Assembly: GCA_025357545.1 (NCBI GenBank)
Contig: JANXPB010000161.1
Coordinates: forward strand, 1-37,398
Direction: 5' to 3'
DNA length: 37,398 nt
Source: Holophagaceae bacterium
Lineage (GTDB): Bacteria > Acidobacteriota > Holophagae > Holophagales > Holophagaceae
The first letter of the stretch is position 1; each line of letters opens with the position of its first letter. A program made the position numbers and the translations under genes. The notes below the pieces were generated by a model, which worked only from the letters and a program-made list of their open reading frames with translations, ran no database searches and was not told where the DNA came from. Positions 17,537 to 26,943 of the stretch are shown one piece after another.

Positions 17537-18082
17537 ATGCGTGCCCTGCTTCCCCTTGCTTGCCTCAGCCTGCTCGCCGCGGGCGGGGGCGCCGTGGACC
17601 GCCTGGCCAGGGAAGGCCACTGGCTGGAGAAGGCCTGGGACGAACACCACGCCTTGCTCAACAAACCCGCGCCGAAACTGGAACTCTCCGGGTGGATCAA
17701 TGGGGAGGTGAAGGGTGACCAGATGAAGGGCAAGATAGTGGTGGTGGACTTCTGGGCCACCTGGTGCGGACCCTGCCGGCGCAGCATTCCCCACAACAAT
17801 GAAATGGCCAAGGCCTACGCCAGCCGGGGCGTCCTGGTGGTGGGCGCGTGCGGTGGGGGCCAGGAGGATCAAATGGGAGCCCTGGCTTCGAGCCTGCGCA
17901 TCGAATACCCCACGGCGAAGGTCAGCGCGGCCACGACGAAGGCCTGGAGCGTCCAGTGGTGGCCGACCTACGCGGTCATCGACCGTCAAGGGAAATTGCG
18001 GGCCCTGGGCCTGCGCCCGGACGCCGTGGAGCCGCTGCTCGAGGAGCTGCTGAAGGAACCGCTCATGAAGGCTGGGACCTGA
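17537..18082 (+). CDS. TlpA/ResA-like thioredoxin-fold protein
   Basis: This 181-residue exported thiol-disulfide protein has a signal peptide ([19 protein letters not shown]). The redox motif WCGPC (residues 76-80) lies in [19 protein letters not shown], and the cis-Pro segment is [16 protein letters not shown]. TlpA/ResA proteins act outside the cytoplasmic membrane, often keeping cytochrome c cysteines reduced or supporting oxidase assembly. The partner here is unknown. A strong GAGGAGG ribosome-binding site precedes the ATG. The gene follows the broken hydrolase by 47 bp and ends in a weak terminator. Confidence 0.9.
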   Translation: MRALLPLACLSLLAAGGGAVDRLAREGHWLEKAWDEHHALLNKPAPKLELSGWINGEVKGDQMKGKIVVVDFWATWCGPCRRSIPHNNEMAKAYASRGVLVVGACGGGQEDQMGALASSLRIEYPTAKVSAATTKAWSVQWWPTYAVIDRQGKLRALGLRPDAVEPLLEELLKEPLMKAGT

Positions 18083-18100
18083 TACCTGGCGGTATTTTTT
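18082..18100 (+). terminator. Probable intrinsic terminator after the TlpA-like gene
   Basis: ATACC (18082-18086), loop TGGC and GGTAT (18091-18095) are followed by a run of T to 18100. The stem is short (5 bp) but sits right at the stop codon of the gene. Confidence 0.5.
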
Positions 18101-18177
18101 GACTCTTTTCGGATTTACGGAAAGTGACACATCTTGGCTGATTCATATAAGCTCTGGCGCCGTGGCATCTTAAAAAC

Positions 18178-18360
18178 ACCACGCGGAGGGCAGCGGAGGC
18201 GCGGAGGGAAGCGGAGGAAGTATATTGGTGCTTCCATCCTTGGTGCTTCCCCGCGACTCCCGGGCGCCACGATTCCGGAAATGGCAGTCGAGTCTCAACC
18301 CCTGCCTAACCTGAAGAGAACTACAGGCAGGCTCTTTTCCCCGCTACCCTCCGCGTGGTT
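18178..18360. repeat. Inverted-repeat element with GCGGAGG repeats
   Basis: This lies in the 317-bp stretch without genes between the TlpA-like gene and gspE. The left arm begins ACCACGCGGAGGGCAGCGG at 18178. The right arm ends CCCTCCGCGTGGT at 18359 and is its reverse complement over about 21 bases with two mismatches. The left end holds four GCGGAGG units between 18182 and 18217. The inner part has two copies of GGTGCTTCC and an inner 7-bp inverted repeat (CCTGCCT 18301-18307, AGGCAGG 18325-18331). It resembles interspersed ACCACGGAGG-type intergenic repeats or a small MITE. No coding potential was seen. Confidence 0.6.
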
Positions 18361-18399
18361 GGTTTTCCCTTCAATTCTCGAAAGAACTTTTTTGGGGCG

Positions 18400-20067
<1,668 letters not shown>

Positions 20068-20473
20068 AAACCATGTTATGCGCCCGCACGGAATTTGGGT
20101 TCATCCGGTCCTTATTTTTACGGCGGATTTGGCTTCTCCCGTTCAAAAACAACCTTTTCATCAGAAGGACTGGCAGGGCCGCTGGGCTGGAACCGGAACC
20201 ACCGGAAAAGCAGGGGATAATCCGGAACGGCCGCCGGCGGAGTCGAGATGGTGGAATCTACCGTTGACCCGCGCCGGACCTAGGCCGCAGAATTAGGGGC
20301 CGTTATGAACTGACCATCACTTTTCTGGTTGGTTTCGTCAGGGCCCCTCCAGCTATCAAGCGCAGTGTGCCCTTTTGCCCACTACGTTCGTAAAGCTGGA
20401 GCCTCTCTGCCGGTGCACCCTGGAAATCATAAGGTTGACTTGGTACAACGGCTAATTTGACTCGGGAGATGAC
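20068..20473 (+). promoter_or_regulatory. Divergent gspE/nuoA intergenic region and nuo leader
   Basis: These 406 bp carry no gene. They should hold the promoters of gspE (minus) and the nuo operon (plus), though no confident -35/-10 pair could be picked. A TTGACT at about 20433 lacks a well-spaced -10. Two inverted repeats suggest a structured leader: AGGGGCC (from about 20294) with GGCCCCT (20342-20348), and the nested stem annotated separately. A GGAG lies just upstream of the nuoA ATG. Confidence 0.5.
20347..20401 (+). other. Nested stem-loop in the nuo operon leader
   Basis: CTCCAGCT (20347-20354) pairs with AGCTGGAG (20394-20401). Inside, AGTGTGC (20364-20370) pairs with GCCCACT (20377-20383), with one mismatch and the loop CCTTTT. 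It ends about 70 bases before nuoA and matches no riboswitch class that I recognise. Confidence 0.45.
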
Positions 20474-20827
20474 ATGCGAGGCTATGCCCCGATTCTGCTG
20501 CTTCTGCTCATTTCGATCGGAATGCCCCTGGTGGTCTGGGGTCTGTCCCGCATGCTTCGGCCCAGTGCTCCGAATGCGAACAAGTACATGGTTTATGAAT
20601 GCGGAATCACGCCCAGCACCGAAGCGCGCGAGAAATTTTCGGTACGCTACTACCTCGTCGCGGTGATGTTCCTCGTCTTCGATGTTGAGACGGTCTTCCT
20701 GATGCCCTGGGCCATCCAGATGAAGGAACTGGCCCTCTTCGGCCTGGTCGAAATGCTGTTCTTCCTGTTCTTGCTGTTGTTCGGCTATGGCTACATCTGG
20801 GCCAAAGGAGCTCTCACATGGGAATGA
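20474..20827 (+). CDS. nuoA: NADH-quinone oxidoreductase subunit A
   Basis: This 117-residue membrane subunit of complex I has three predicted helices. The conserved loop [20 protein letters not shown] and [15 protein letters not shown] are the family hallmarks. NuoA helps close the region between the quinone site and the proton channel. It is the first gene of the nuo operon, with ATG at 20474 and GGGAG upstream. The last 10 bp overlap nuoB. Confidence 0.96.
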   Translation: MRGYAPILLLLLISIGMPLVVWGLSRMLRPSAPNANKYMVYECGITPSTEAREKFSVRYYLVAVMFLVFDVETVFLMPWAIQMKELALFGLVEMLFFLFLLLFGYGYIWAKGALTWE

Positions 20828-21327
20828 ACGGTCCCGACGTCCTCGAACACATCCTCATCACCACCAAGGTCGAGAAAGTCATCAATTGGGCGCGGGCTTC
20901 CAGCGTCTGGCCCATGACCTTCGGCCTGGCCTGCTGCGCCATCGAGATGATGGCCGCTGGCGCTTCCAAATTCGATTTCGACCGCTTTGGCGCTGGCATC
21001 TTCCGGGCCACTCCCCGGCAGTCGGACCTCATGATCGTGGCGGGCACCGTGACCTACAAGATGGCGCCGGTGATCAAGAAACTCTACGACCAGATGCCCG
21101 AGCCCAAGTGGGTCATTGCTATGGGCAGCTGCGCCACCGCCGGAGGGCCCTTCGACAGCTACCACACCATCCAGGGCGTCGACAAAATCGTGCCCGTGGA
21201 CGTCTACATCCCTGGCTGCCCGCCGCGCCCTGAGAGCCTGATCTACGGATTCCTGAAGCTGCAGGACAAGATCATGACCAGCTCCATGGCGGACAAGTAC
21301 GCCGAGATCTTCGAAGCGGTGGGCTGA
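20818..21327 (+). CDS. nuoB: NADH-quinone oxidoreductase subunit B
   Basis: This 169-residue subunit carries cluster N2, the last [4Fe-4S] centre before quinone. The cysteine ligands are in [10 protein letters not shown] (the tandem Cys pair), [10 protein letters not shown] and [10 protein letters not shown]. All four are present, so the electron path to quinone looks intact. It overlaps nuoA by 10 bp and ends 2 bp before the fused nuoC gene. Confidence 0.97.
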   Translation: MGMNGPDVLEHILITTKVEKVINWARASSVWPMTFGLACCAIEMMAAGASKFDFDRFGAGIFRATPRQSDLMIVAGTVTYKMAPVIKKLYDQMPEPKWVIAMGSCATAGGPFDSYHTIQGVDKIVPVDVYIPGCPPRPESLIYGFLKLQDKIMTSSMADKYAEIFEAVG

Positions 21328-21329
21328 CC

Positions 21330-22823
21330 ATGGCGATCACGAAGGTCTGGATCGAAGAGGGTTGCATCGTTTGCAACGCCTGCGAGGCCGAGTGCCCCGA
21401 TGTCTTCCACGTCACCGAAGACAGCTGTCATATCAAGGGCGATTCCCGCCAGGACGGTAGGGAAAGCGAGAACCGGGACGAGAAGGCCGAACTGAAGGCA
21501 GCCCTCCAGGCGAGCCTCGAGGACTCGATCATCGCTGCGGCCGCAGGCTGTCCCGTGGAGGTCATCAAGTACGATCAGGTGGCCAACGTGGCAGCCCCGG
21601 CTCCCGAACCCGCGGCGACTATTGCGGCACACTCAACCGCAATCGCACCGGATGTGGATATCGAAAACGCCGTGGATGCGGCTCTCGGCACTTCCGGCAC
21701 CACCGTCAGTGTGAGCGCCGCAGCCGCGGCCGCTGTGGCGGCGGCCACCGTCGCAGCGGAGCCCCCGGCGCTTGCTCCCACCGTCACAGCGGCCTCCGAA
21801 TCCACTGTTTCCGTGCCCGTGCCCGTGCTTGTGCCCATGGTCCCGGCCGCGACCACCTCCGCGCCTCCGGTCGCAGCGGCCTCGCAGGCCCCGGTGGAAA
21901 CGGTAAAACCTCGCGTCACCAAGGTCTGGATCGAAGAGGGCTGCATCGTGTGCAATGCCTGCGAGGCGGACAGCCCCGAGGTCTTCCACGTCACCGAAAC
22001 CACCTGCATGATCAAGCCCGGCGTGCGGCTGGATGGGCAGGAAACCGAGAACCGCCTCGAGAAGAATGGCCTCAAGCCTGCTGACGGCGAGCGGCTCATC
22101 GAGAGCATCATCGCGGCCGCCAAGGGCTGCCCGGTGGACGTCATCAAGTTTGAGGTCCTTGGCGAAGCGACGCCTGCGTCGCTTCCGGTGGTGGAAGCCA
22201 AACCCCATGCAGAAGGGATCGCCGCGGGCCCCTACGTTTTCGACTACAAGACTGCCCCCAACCGCCAGGTGGCCATGCCCAAGACCGTGCCCCTGCCGAG
22301 CTTCCACACCTACCAGGAAGAGCAGGAGGCCGCCGCTGCCGCCGATGAGGCCAAATGGACCAAGTCCCTGGCGGACTTCGAAACCGCCAAAACCAAAGCT
22401 GCCGCCGAGGGCAAGGAAGCCCCCAAGGCTCCGGTCAAGCCCGTCCCGAAGAAAAACGACACGGACATGGAATTCCCGGTTCCCGGGGAAGCCAAGGATC
22501 CCGACCTGTTGCACCTGGTCGAACTGCTCGACGGGAAGGTGTCCCAGGCCTTCGAACAGGCTGGAGAGCTGACCCTGCAAGTGCATCCCGACGGATTGCA
22601 GGAGGCCCTCATGTTCTGCAAGGGCGATGCGGCCCTTCGCTATGAGATGCTGGCGGACCAGACCGCTACCCACTTCCCGGCGGCGGAAGGCTTCGCCTTC
22701 TCGGTGGTCTACCACCTCACCTCCATCAGCCGCCGCAAACGATTGCGCATCCGCGTTCTTGTGAAGGAGGGCCAGGCCCTCGACAGCGCCGTGCAGATCT
22801 ACCCTTCCGCCAACTGGATGTAG
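21330..22823 (+). CDS. nuoC: Tandem-ferredoxin/NuoC fusion, interrupted by TAG
   Basis: This is 497 codons up to an in-frame TAG; reading through to 23054 would give 574 residues. Residues 1-84 are a mono-cluster ferredoxin domain with C12, C15, C18 and C74 as likely [4Fe-4S] ligands and extra C22 and C33. Residues 84-195 are an Ala/Pro/Val-rich linker. Residues 196-275 repeat the ferredoxin domain (C205, C208, C211, C267; the C22 equivalent is S215). A second charged, Lys/Ala-rich linker leads to the NuoC 30-kDa domain (about 385 on: FSVVYHLTSISRRKRLRIRV). Normal NuoC is about 150-220 residues without ferredoxin. TAG (codon 498) replaces the conserved Glu in [13 protein letters not shown]. 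NuoC normally bridges NuoD and NuoI/NuoB. With nuoEFG absent here, the ferredoxins may be the electron entry (inference). It could be a nonsense mutant, a sequencing error or stop readthrough. Confidence 0.9.
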   Translation: MAITKVWIEEGCIVCNACEAECPDVFHVTEDSCHIKGDSRQDGRESENRDEKAELKAALQASLEDSIIAAAAGCPVEVIKYDQVANVAAPAPEPAATIAAHSTAIAPDVDIENAVDAALGTSGTTVSVSAAAAAAVAAATVAAEPPALAPTVTAASESTVSVPVPVLVPMVPAATTSAPPVAAASQAPVETVKPRVTKVWIEEGCIVCNACEADSPEVFHVTETTCMIKPGVRLDGQETENRLEKNGLKPADGERLIESIIAAAKGCPVDVIKFEVLGEATPASLPVVEAKPHAEGIAAGPYVFDYKTAPNRQVAMPKTVPLPSFHTYQEEQEAAAAADEAKWTKSLADFETAKTKAAAEGKEAPKAPVKPVPKKNDTDMEFPVPGEAKDPDLLHLVELLDGKVSQAFEQAGELTLQVHPDGLQEALMFCKGDAALRYEMLADQTATHFPAAEGFAFSVVYHLTSISRRKRLRIRVLVKEGQALDSAVQIYPSANWM

Positions 22824-23054
22824 CGCGAGATCTTCGACATGTTCGGCATCCAGTTCAACGGCCACCCGGCCCTGACCCGGATCCTCTGCCCCGATGACTG
22901 GGAGGGCTTCCCGTTGCGCAAGGAGTACCCGACCTTGGGCCTGGGCCAGCGGGACATCGACTTCCGGGAGGACCGCTCGGGGGTGCTCATGCGGCTGGCC
23001 ATGGAAAAGGCCGGCAACGCGGGCATCAATTTGAAAGTCCCGAAAGCTGATTGA
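22824..23054 (+). pseudogene. nuoC: NuoC C-terminal segment after the amber codon
   Basis: This is in the same frame as the fusion and begins directly after TAG. It encodes [20 protein letters not shown] and then [13 protein letters not shown], the most conserved end of NuoC, which contacts NuoD. The first internal ATG is at 22839 (71 residues, MFGIQF...). No good ribosome-binding site precedes it, so separate translation seems unlikely, although termination-reinitiation 15 bases downstream of the stop is possible. The sequence shows no further decay, which argues for a recent change, an error or readthrough. Confidence 0.85.
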
Positions 23055-23079
23055 TTCAAACGCGGATTAGGAGTTCCTG

Positions 23080-24180
23080 GTGTTCAAAACCGAGGAAATG
23101 GAAATCAACCTGGGCCCGCAGCACCCGTCCACCCACGGCGTGCTCAGGGTGAAGCTGCATTTGGACGGCGAGACCGTCACCCGCTGCGTCCCGATGATCG
23201 GCTACCTGCACCGGGGGGTCGAGAAGATCTGCGAGGACAAGACCTTCTTCCAGGGCCAGGTCTGGACGGACCGCACGGACTACGTGGCCGCCATCAGCAA
23301 CAACCTGGGCTGGGTCGAAGGGGTGGAGAAACTCTTCGGCATCACGACCCCACGCCGGGCCCACTACATCCGCACCATGCTCACGGAATTGAACCGCATC
23401 ACTTCGCATCTGCTGTGGCTGGGCACCCATGCCCTGGACATCGGCGCCATGACGGTCTTCCTCTACGCCTTCCGCGAACGCGAGGAAGTGCTCTCGATCT
23501 TCGAAGCCTTCTGCGGCGCCCGGCTGACCACCACCGCTTTCCGCATCGGCGGCCTGCGGGAGGACATCCCGCCAGGCTTCGAGAAGCAGGTCCGCGCCTT
23601 CCAGGCCCGCTTCCTCGACTGCATCGAGGAATACGAGACGCTCCTCACCGAGAACCGCATCTGGAAGAAGCGCACCATCGGTGTAGCTCCCCTCAACGCC
23701 GAGGACGCCATCGCTCTGGGTGTCACGGGCCCCGTGCTCCGGGCCGCGGGCTCCAGCTATGACATCCGCAAAGCATTCCCCTACGCCGCCTACGCGGAAA
23801 TGGACTTCGACGTGCCGACCCAGACCGCCGGGGACACCTACGCCCGGTACCTGGTCCGCCTCGCCGAGATGCGCCAGAGCCACCGTATCGTCAACCAATG
23901 CCTGGACGGGCTGCCCGAAGGCCCGGTGATGGCCAAGCTGCCCAAGGTGCTGAAGTCCGAAGTGAACGAGGTCTACCACGCCATCGAAGCTCCCAAAGGT
24001 GAGCTCGGTTACTACTTTATCGGTGAGAAGGGCAGCCAGAGCCCTTACCGCATGCACATCCGCGCACCATCCTTCATCAACCTCCAGGCCCTGCCCAAAA
24101 TGACCGAAGGCCGCCTGCTGGCGGACGTCATCGCCGCCATCGGCACGTTGGATGTGGTGCTCGGCGAGGTGGATCGATGA
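23080..24180 (+). CDS. nuoD: NADH-quinone oxidoreductase subunit D
   Basis: This 366-residue 49-kDa-type subunit, related to NiFe-hydrogenase large subunits, forms the quinone-binding cavity with NuoB and NuoH. Conserved parts are [47 protein letters not shown] and the C-terminal DVVLGEVDR ending. The start is GTG at 23080 with AGGAG upstream. It is full length and separate from NuoC (not a NuoCD fusion). Its last five codons lie inside the first copy of a 39-bp tandem repeat. Confidence 0.97.
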   Translation: MFKTEEMEINLGPQHPSTHGVLRVKLHLDGETVTRCVPMIGYLHRGVEKICEDKTFFQGQVWTDRTDYVAAISNNLGWVEGVEKLFGITTPRRAHYIRTMLTELNRITSHLLWLGTHALDIGAMTVFLYAFREREEVLSIFEAFCGARLTTTAFRIGGLREDIPPGFEKQVRAFQARFLDCIEEYETLLTENRIWKKRTIGVAPLNAEDAIALGVTGPVLRAAGSSYDIRKAFPYAAYAEMDFDVPTQTAGDTYARYLVRLAEMRQSHRIVNQCLDGLPEGPVMAKLPKVLKSEVNEVYHAIEAPKGELGYYFIGEKGSQSPYRMHIRAPSFINLQALPKMTEGRLLADVIAAIGTLDVVLGEVDR

Positions 24181-24258
24181 TCCCCGAGCTGTTTAACAAC
24201 GGCCGAGGTGGATCGATGATCCCCGAGCTGTTTAACAATGGCCGAGGTGGATCGATGA
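24166..24258 (+). repeat. 39-bp tandem repeat, 2.4 copies, between nuoD and nuoH
   Basis: Unit 1 is 24166-24204, unit 2 is 24205-24243, and a 15-base partial copy is 24244-24258. Units begin GAGGTGGATCGATGA and the two full copies differ at one base (AACAAC/AACAAT). Each unit repeats the nuoD end, an SD-like GAGGTGG and an ATG. Confidence 0.95.
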
Positions 24259-24272
24259 GGGCCCAACCATGA
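24177..24272 (+). CDS. Small ORF with a repeated 13-residue unit, coupled to nuoD and nuoH
   Basis: This 31-codon open frame made by the 39-bp repeat reads [13 protein letters not shown] twice, then MRAQP. Its ATG overlaps the nuoD stop (ATGA at 24177-24180) and its TGA overlaps the nuoH start (ATGA at 24269-24272). Each unit carries GAGGTGG four bases before its ATG. Whether it is translated is unknown. It may only relay ribosomes between nuoD and nuoH. It resembles no family I know. Confidence 0.4.
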   Translation: MIPELFNNGRGGSMIPELFNNGRGGSMRAQP

Positions 24273-25465
24273 TGCCGACTCTGACTCAATACCTGGTCAT
24301 CTCCCTGCTCCAGATCGTCGTGGTCCTGGGCTTCGTGATGACCCTGGTCCCCCTCCTCACCTTTGCCGAGCGCAAGGTCATCGCCTACGTGCAGGTGCGC
24401 CTGGGCGCCACCCGGGTGGCGGGCGGCCTGTGGGGGGCCCAGCAGGGCCGGCTCCATCAATCCCGCACCGTCACCGGCGGGTTGAACGGCCTCATGTGGT
24501 TCCTGGGCCGGGTGCCCGTGTTCTCCATCCTCCGCGGCCTGCCCATGTTCATCGCGGACGCCCTCAAGCTCCTCACCAAGGAAGACATCGTCCCGGCGAG
24601 CGCGGACAAGGCCGTTTTCGTGCTGTCCCCGGCCCTGGCTTTGGTGGCGGCCTTCACGGTGTTCGCTGCCATCAGCTTCGCGCCAGGCGCTCTGTTCGTG
24701 TTCCCCAAGGCGGTCCCCTTCCTGGGCGGGTTGCCTTTCAATGGGTTCCTCACGGATTTGAACGTCGGGCTGTTGTTCATTCTGGGCATCGCCAGTGTCG
24801 GGGTGTATGGCATCGTCCTGGGCGCCTGGGCCTCCAACTCCAAATACCCGCTCCTGGGCGGCCTCCGCAGCGCGGCCCAGATCGTCAGCTATGAAGTGCC
24901 GCTGACCCTCAGCCTCCTCGTGCCGGTGGTGCTGACGGGCTCGCTAAACTTCAACGAGATGAGCACGCGCATGGCCACGGATGTCCCCGCCAACGGGATG
25001 GTGGCAATCGGCCGGACCCTGATCATGTTCGTGGGCTTCTTCGTCTACACCACCTGCGGTTTCGCGGAGACCAACCGCACGCCTTTCGATCTGGCCGAAG
25101 CCGAAACCGAATTGGTGGCGGGCTTCCACACGGAATACACCGGCATGAAGTTCAGCTTCTTCTTCCTGGCGGAATATTCCTCGATGATCACGGTATCGGC
25201 CCTGGCCAGCGCCTTCTTCCTGGGGGGGCACCACCTGCTGCCCTTCGGTATCCAGGGGTTTGTGCACCTCAGCGGCTGGTGGGGCGGGCCGCATATCATC
25301 TTCTTCCTCTTCAAGATCTTCACATTGCTGTTCGTATTCCTGTGGGTGCGGGCCACGTTGCCGCGCTACCGCTACGACCAGCTCATGAACGTCGGCTGGA
25401 AGTTCCTGATCCCCTACACCCTGATCATGTTCGTCATCGCAGCCCTGCTGCGCTACGCGGCCTAA
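24269..25465 (+). CDS. nuoH: NADH-quinone oxidoreductase subunit H
   Basis: This 398-residue membrane subunit joins the quinone cavity to the proton pumps. Landmarks are LTFAERKVIAYVQVRLG, ADALKLLTKEDI and GFAETNRTPFDLAEAETELV (the acidic quinone-funnel loop), followed by GFHTEYTGMKF. It is longer than usual because about 34 extra residues lie between R49-V50 and I95, where most homologues have only about ten (RVGPxGLLQPxAD). The insert is basic and hydrophobic (for example VTGGLNGLMWFLGRVPVF). The start at 24269 overlaps the small repeat ORF. Confidence 0.96.
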   Translation: MMPTLTQYLVISLLQIVVVLGFVMTLVPLLTFAERKVIAYVQVRLGATRVAGGLWGAQQGRLHQSRTVTGGLNGLMWFLGRVPVFSILRGLPMFIADALKLLTKEDIVPASADKAVFVLSPALALVAAFTVFAAISFAPGALFVFPKAVPFLGGLPFNGFLTDLNVGLLFILGIASVGVYGIVLGAWASNSKYPLLGGLRSAAQIVSYEVPLTLSLLVPVVLTGSLNFNEMSTRMATDVPANGMVAIGRTLIMFVGFFVYTTCGFAETNRTPFDLAEAETELVAGFHTEYTGMKFSFFFLAEYSSMITVSALASAFFLGGHHLLPFGIQGFVHLSGWWGGPHIIFFLFKIFTLLFVFLWVRATLPRYRYDQLMNVGWKFLIPYTLIMFVIAALLRYAA

Positions 25466-25481
25466 CCACCTGAGGTCGACC

Positions 25482-25991
25482 ATGGCATCTTCACTGCTCC
25501 GCACCCTGATCCCCTTCGACATCTACGGAGGGATGAAGCTCACCGGAAAATATTTCGGCAAGGTGCTCCTACAGAGCAACCGCGGTACGAAGCGCACCCA
25601 TATCGTCGTGGAGTACCCCGAGACTCCCGTGACCCTGATGCCCCGCTACCGGGGCCGGCTCCAAATGATCAAGGACGAGCAGGGGGAGATCAAATGCGTG
25701 TGCTGCCTGGCCTGCGAAAAGATCTGCCCCACCCAGGTCATCACCATCGAGAAGGGCAAGAAGGAAGGGCGCAAGACGCCCTACCCGACCCGCTACGACT
25801 TCGAGATGGAGCGCTGCATCTTCTGTGAATTCTGCGTGGAGAGCTGTGGCTTCGATTCCATCATCCTGAACCACCAGTTCGAGCTGGCGGCCTACAACCG
25901 CGAGGACTTCTCCCATGGCACCGAAGGTGTGTTCCAGAACATGTACGACCTCACCCCCGTGGGTCACTATTCCGTCGCCAGCGAGGAATAG
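25482..25991 (+). CDS. nuoI: NADH-quinone oxidoreductase subunit I
   Basis: This 169-residue subunit carries clusters N6a and N6b, which pass electrons to N2 on NuoB. There are two [4Fe-4S] motifs: CVCCLACEKICP and CIFCEFCVESCGF. The second has Gly in place of the usual Pro after the fourth Cys. All eight ligands are present. In a complex without NuoEFG these are the nearest conventional clusters to which the NuoC-linked ferredoxins could donate (inference). Confidence 0.96.
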   Translation: MASSLLRTLIPFDIYGGMKLTGKYFGKVLLQSNRGTKRTHIVVEYPETPVTLMPRYRGRLQMIKDEQGEIKCVCCLACEKICPTQVITIEKGKKEGRKTPYPTRYDFEMERCIFCEFCVESCGFDSIILNHQFELAAYNREDFSHGTEGVFQNMYDLTPVGHYSVASEE

Positions 25992-26042
25992 CCCTCGAGC
26001 TTTGAGCCTTCCACCTCCGCCCTTCTTCTCTTAAGGTCCGCC

Positions 26043-26591
26043 ATGGAACAACTCCTCGCCAGTCTGGGCCAGAACCTCTTCGTGCTCTTCGGCCTCCTGG
26101 CCGTGGGGGCCGCCGGGGTCATGATCTTCACCAAGAGCGCGGTGCACAGCGTCATCGGCTTCCTGTTCTCGATGCTTTGCGTGGCGGGCTGCTTCCTGGC
26201 CCTCCAGGCTGAGTTCCTGGGCGTGGCGCAACTCCTAGTCTACGCGGGCGGCATCGTGGTGCTCTTCCTCTTCGTCGTGATGCTCGTGGAGCTCACCAAG
26301 TACCAGGAAAAGGGCATCTTCCAAACCCAAGCCAAGTTCGCAGTGCCCCTTGTCGGTGCCGGCGTGCTCGCCTTCGCGGGCGTCTTCCGGGGCATCCTGT
26401 TCGGCCCCAACGCCGGCCAGGCCCTGGTCCTGAAGCTGGGGCTCGAAGGCGCCACCGAGCACCTGGGCAACGCGCAGGCGGTGAGCCGCGGGCTTTTCGC
26501 GGACTTCCTCCTGCCCTTCGAAATTCTCTCCGTGATCCTGCTCGTGGCCCTCATCGGAGCCATCGTGCTGGCGAAATCGGAACGGGTCTAG
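26043..26591 (+). CDS. nuoJ: NADH-quinone oxidoreductase subunit J
   Basis: This 182-residue membrane subunit has about five helices. The conserved third helix is seen in EFLGVAQLLVYAGGIVVLFLFV, whose pi-bulge region takes part in coupling. ATG at 26043 and a TAG stop. It is part of the continuous nuo operon. Confidence 0.95.
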   Translation: MEQLLASLGQNLFVLFGLLAVGAAGVMIFTKSAVHSVIGFLFSMLCVAGCFLALQAEFLGVAQLLVYAGGIVVLFLFVVMLVELTKYQEKGIFQTQAKFAVPLVGAGVLAFAGVFRGILFGPNAGQALVLKLGLEGATEHLGNAQAVSRGLFADFLLPFEILSVILLVALIGAIVLAKSERV

Positions 26592-26600
26592 GGAGTTGCC

Positions 26601-26903
26601 ATGGTCTCGATGAACGCCGTCCTCCTCATCTCCTTCCTGCTCTGGTCTGTGGGTGTGGCCGGCGTGCTGATCCGCCGGAACGCGCTGGTAATCCTCATGT
26701 GCGTGGAGCTGATGCTCAATGCCGCCAACCTCAACCTCATCGCCTTCGCCCGGCAGGCGGGCACGGTCAACGGCCAGGCCTTCGCCCTGCTGGTGATGGG
26801 CTTCGCCGCGGCGGAAGTGGCGGTGGGCTTGGCGCTGGTGGTGGCCCTCTACCGCAAGAAGGGCAACATCCAGGTGGATGAAATCAACCTGTTGAAGGGT
26901 TGA
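26601..26903 (+). CDS. nuoK: NADH-quinone oxidoreductase subunit K
   Basis: This 100-residue three-helix subunit resembles MrpC. CVELMLNAANLNLIAFAR holds the conserved membrane Glu of helix 2, and GFAAAEVAVGLALVVALYR holds the helix 3 Glu. Both proton-path glutamates are present. It starts 10 bp after nuoJ. Confidence 0.96.
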   Translation: MVSMNAVLLISFLLWSVGVAGVLIRRNALVILMCVELMLNAANLNLIAFARQAGTVNGQAFALLVMGFAAAEVAVGLALVVALYRKKGNIQVDEINLLKG

Positions 26904-26943
26904 TACCGATGATCCGGACTAGCCAAATGTATTTGGGGAACGC

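Noticed and set aside
21330-22823. Genome-wide recoding of TAG as an amino acid to explain the nuoC stop
   Set aside because: TAG is the normal stop of several intact genes here (rfbH, the solute-binding protein, nuoI, nuoJ, nuoN, atpE), so general recoding is unlikely. Local readthrough remains open.
21633-22865. Long minus-strand open frame opposite the nuoC fusion
   Set aside because: Low-complexity His/Gly-rich translation, antisense to a clearly coding frame; no family features.
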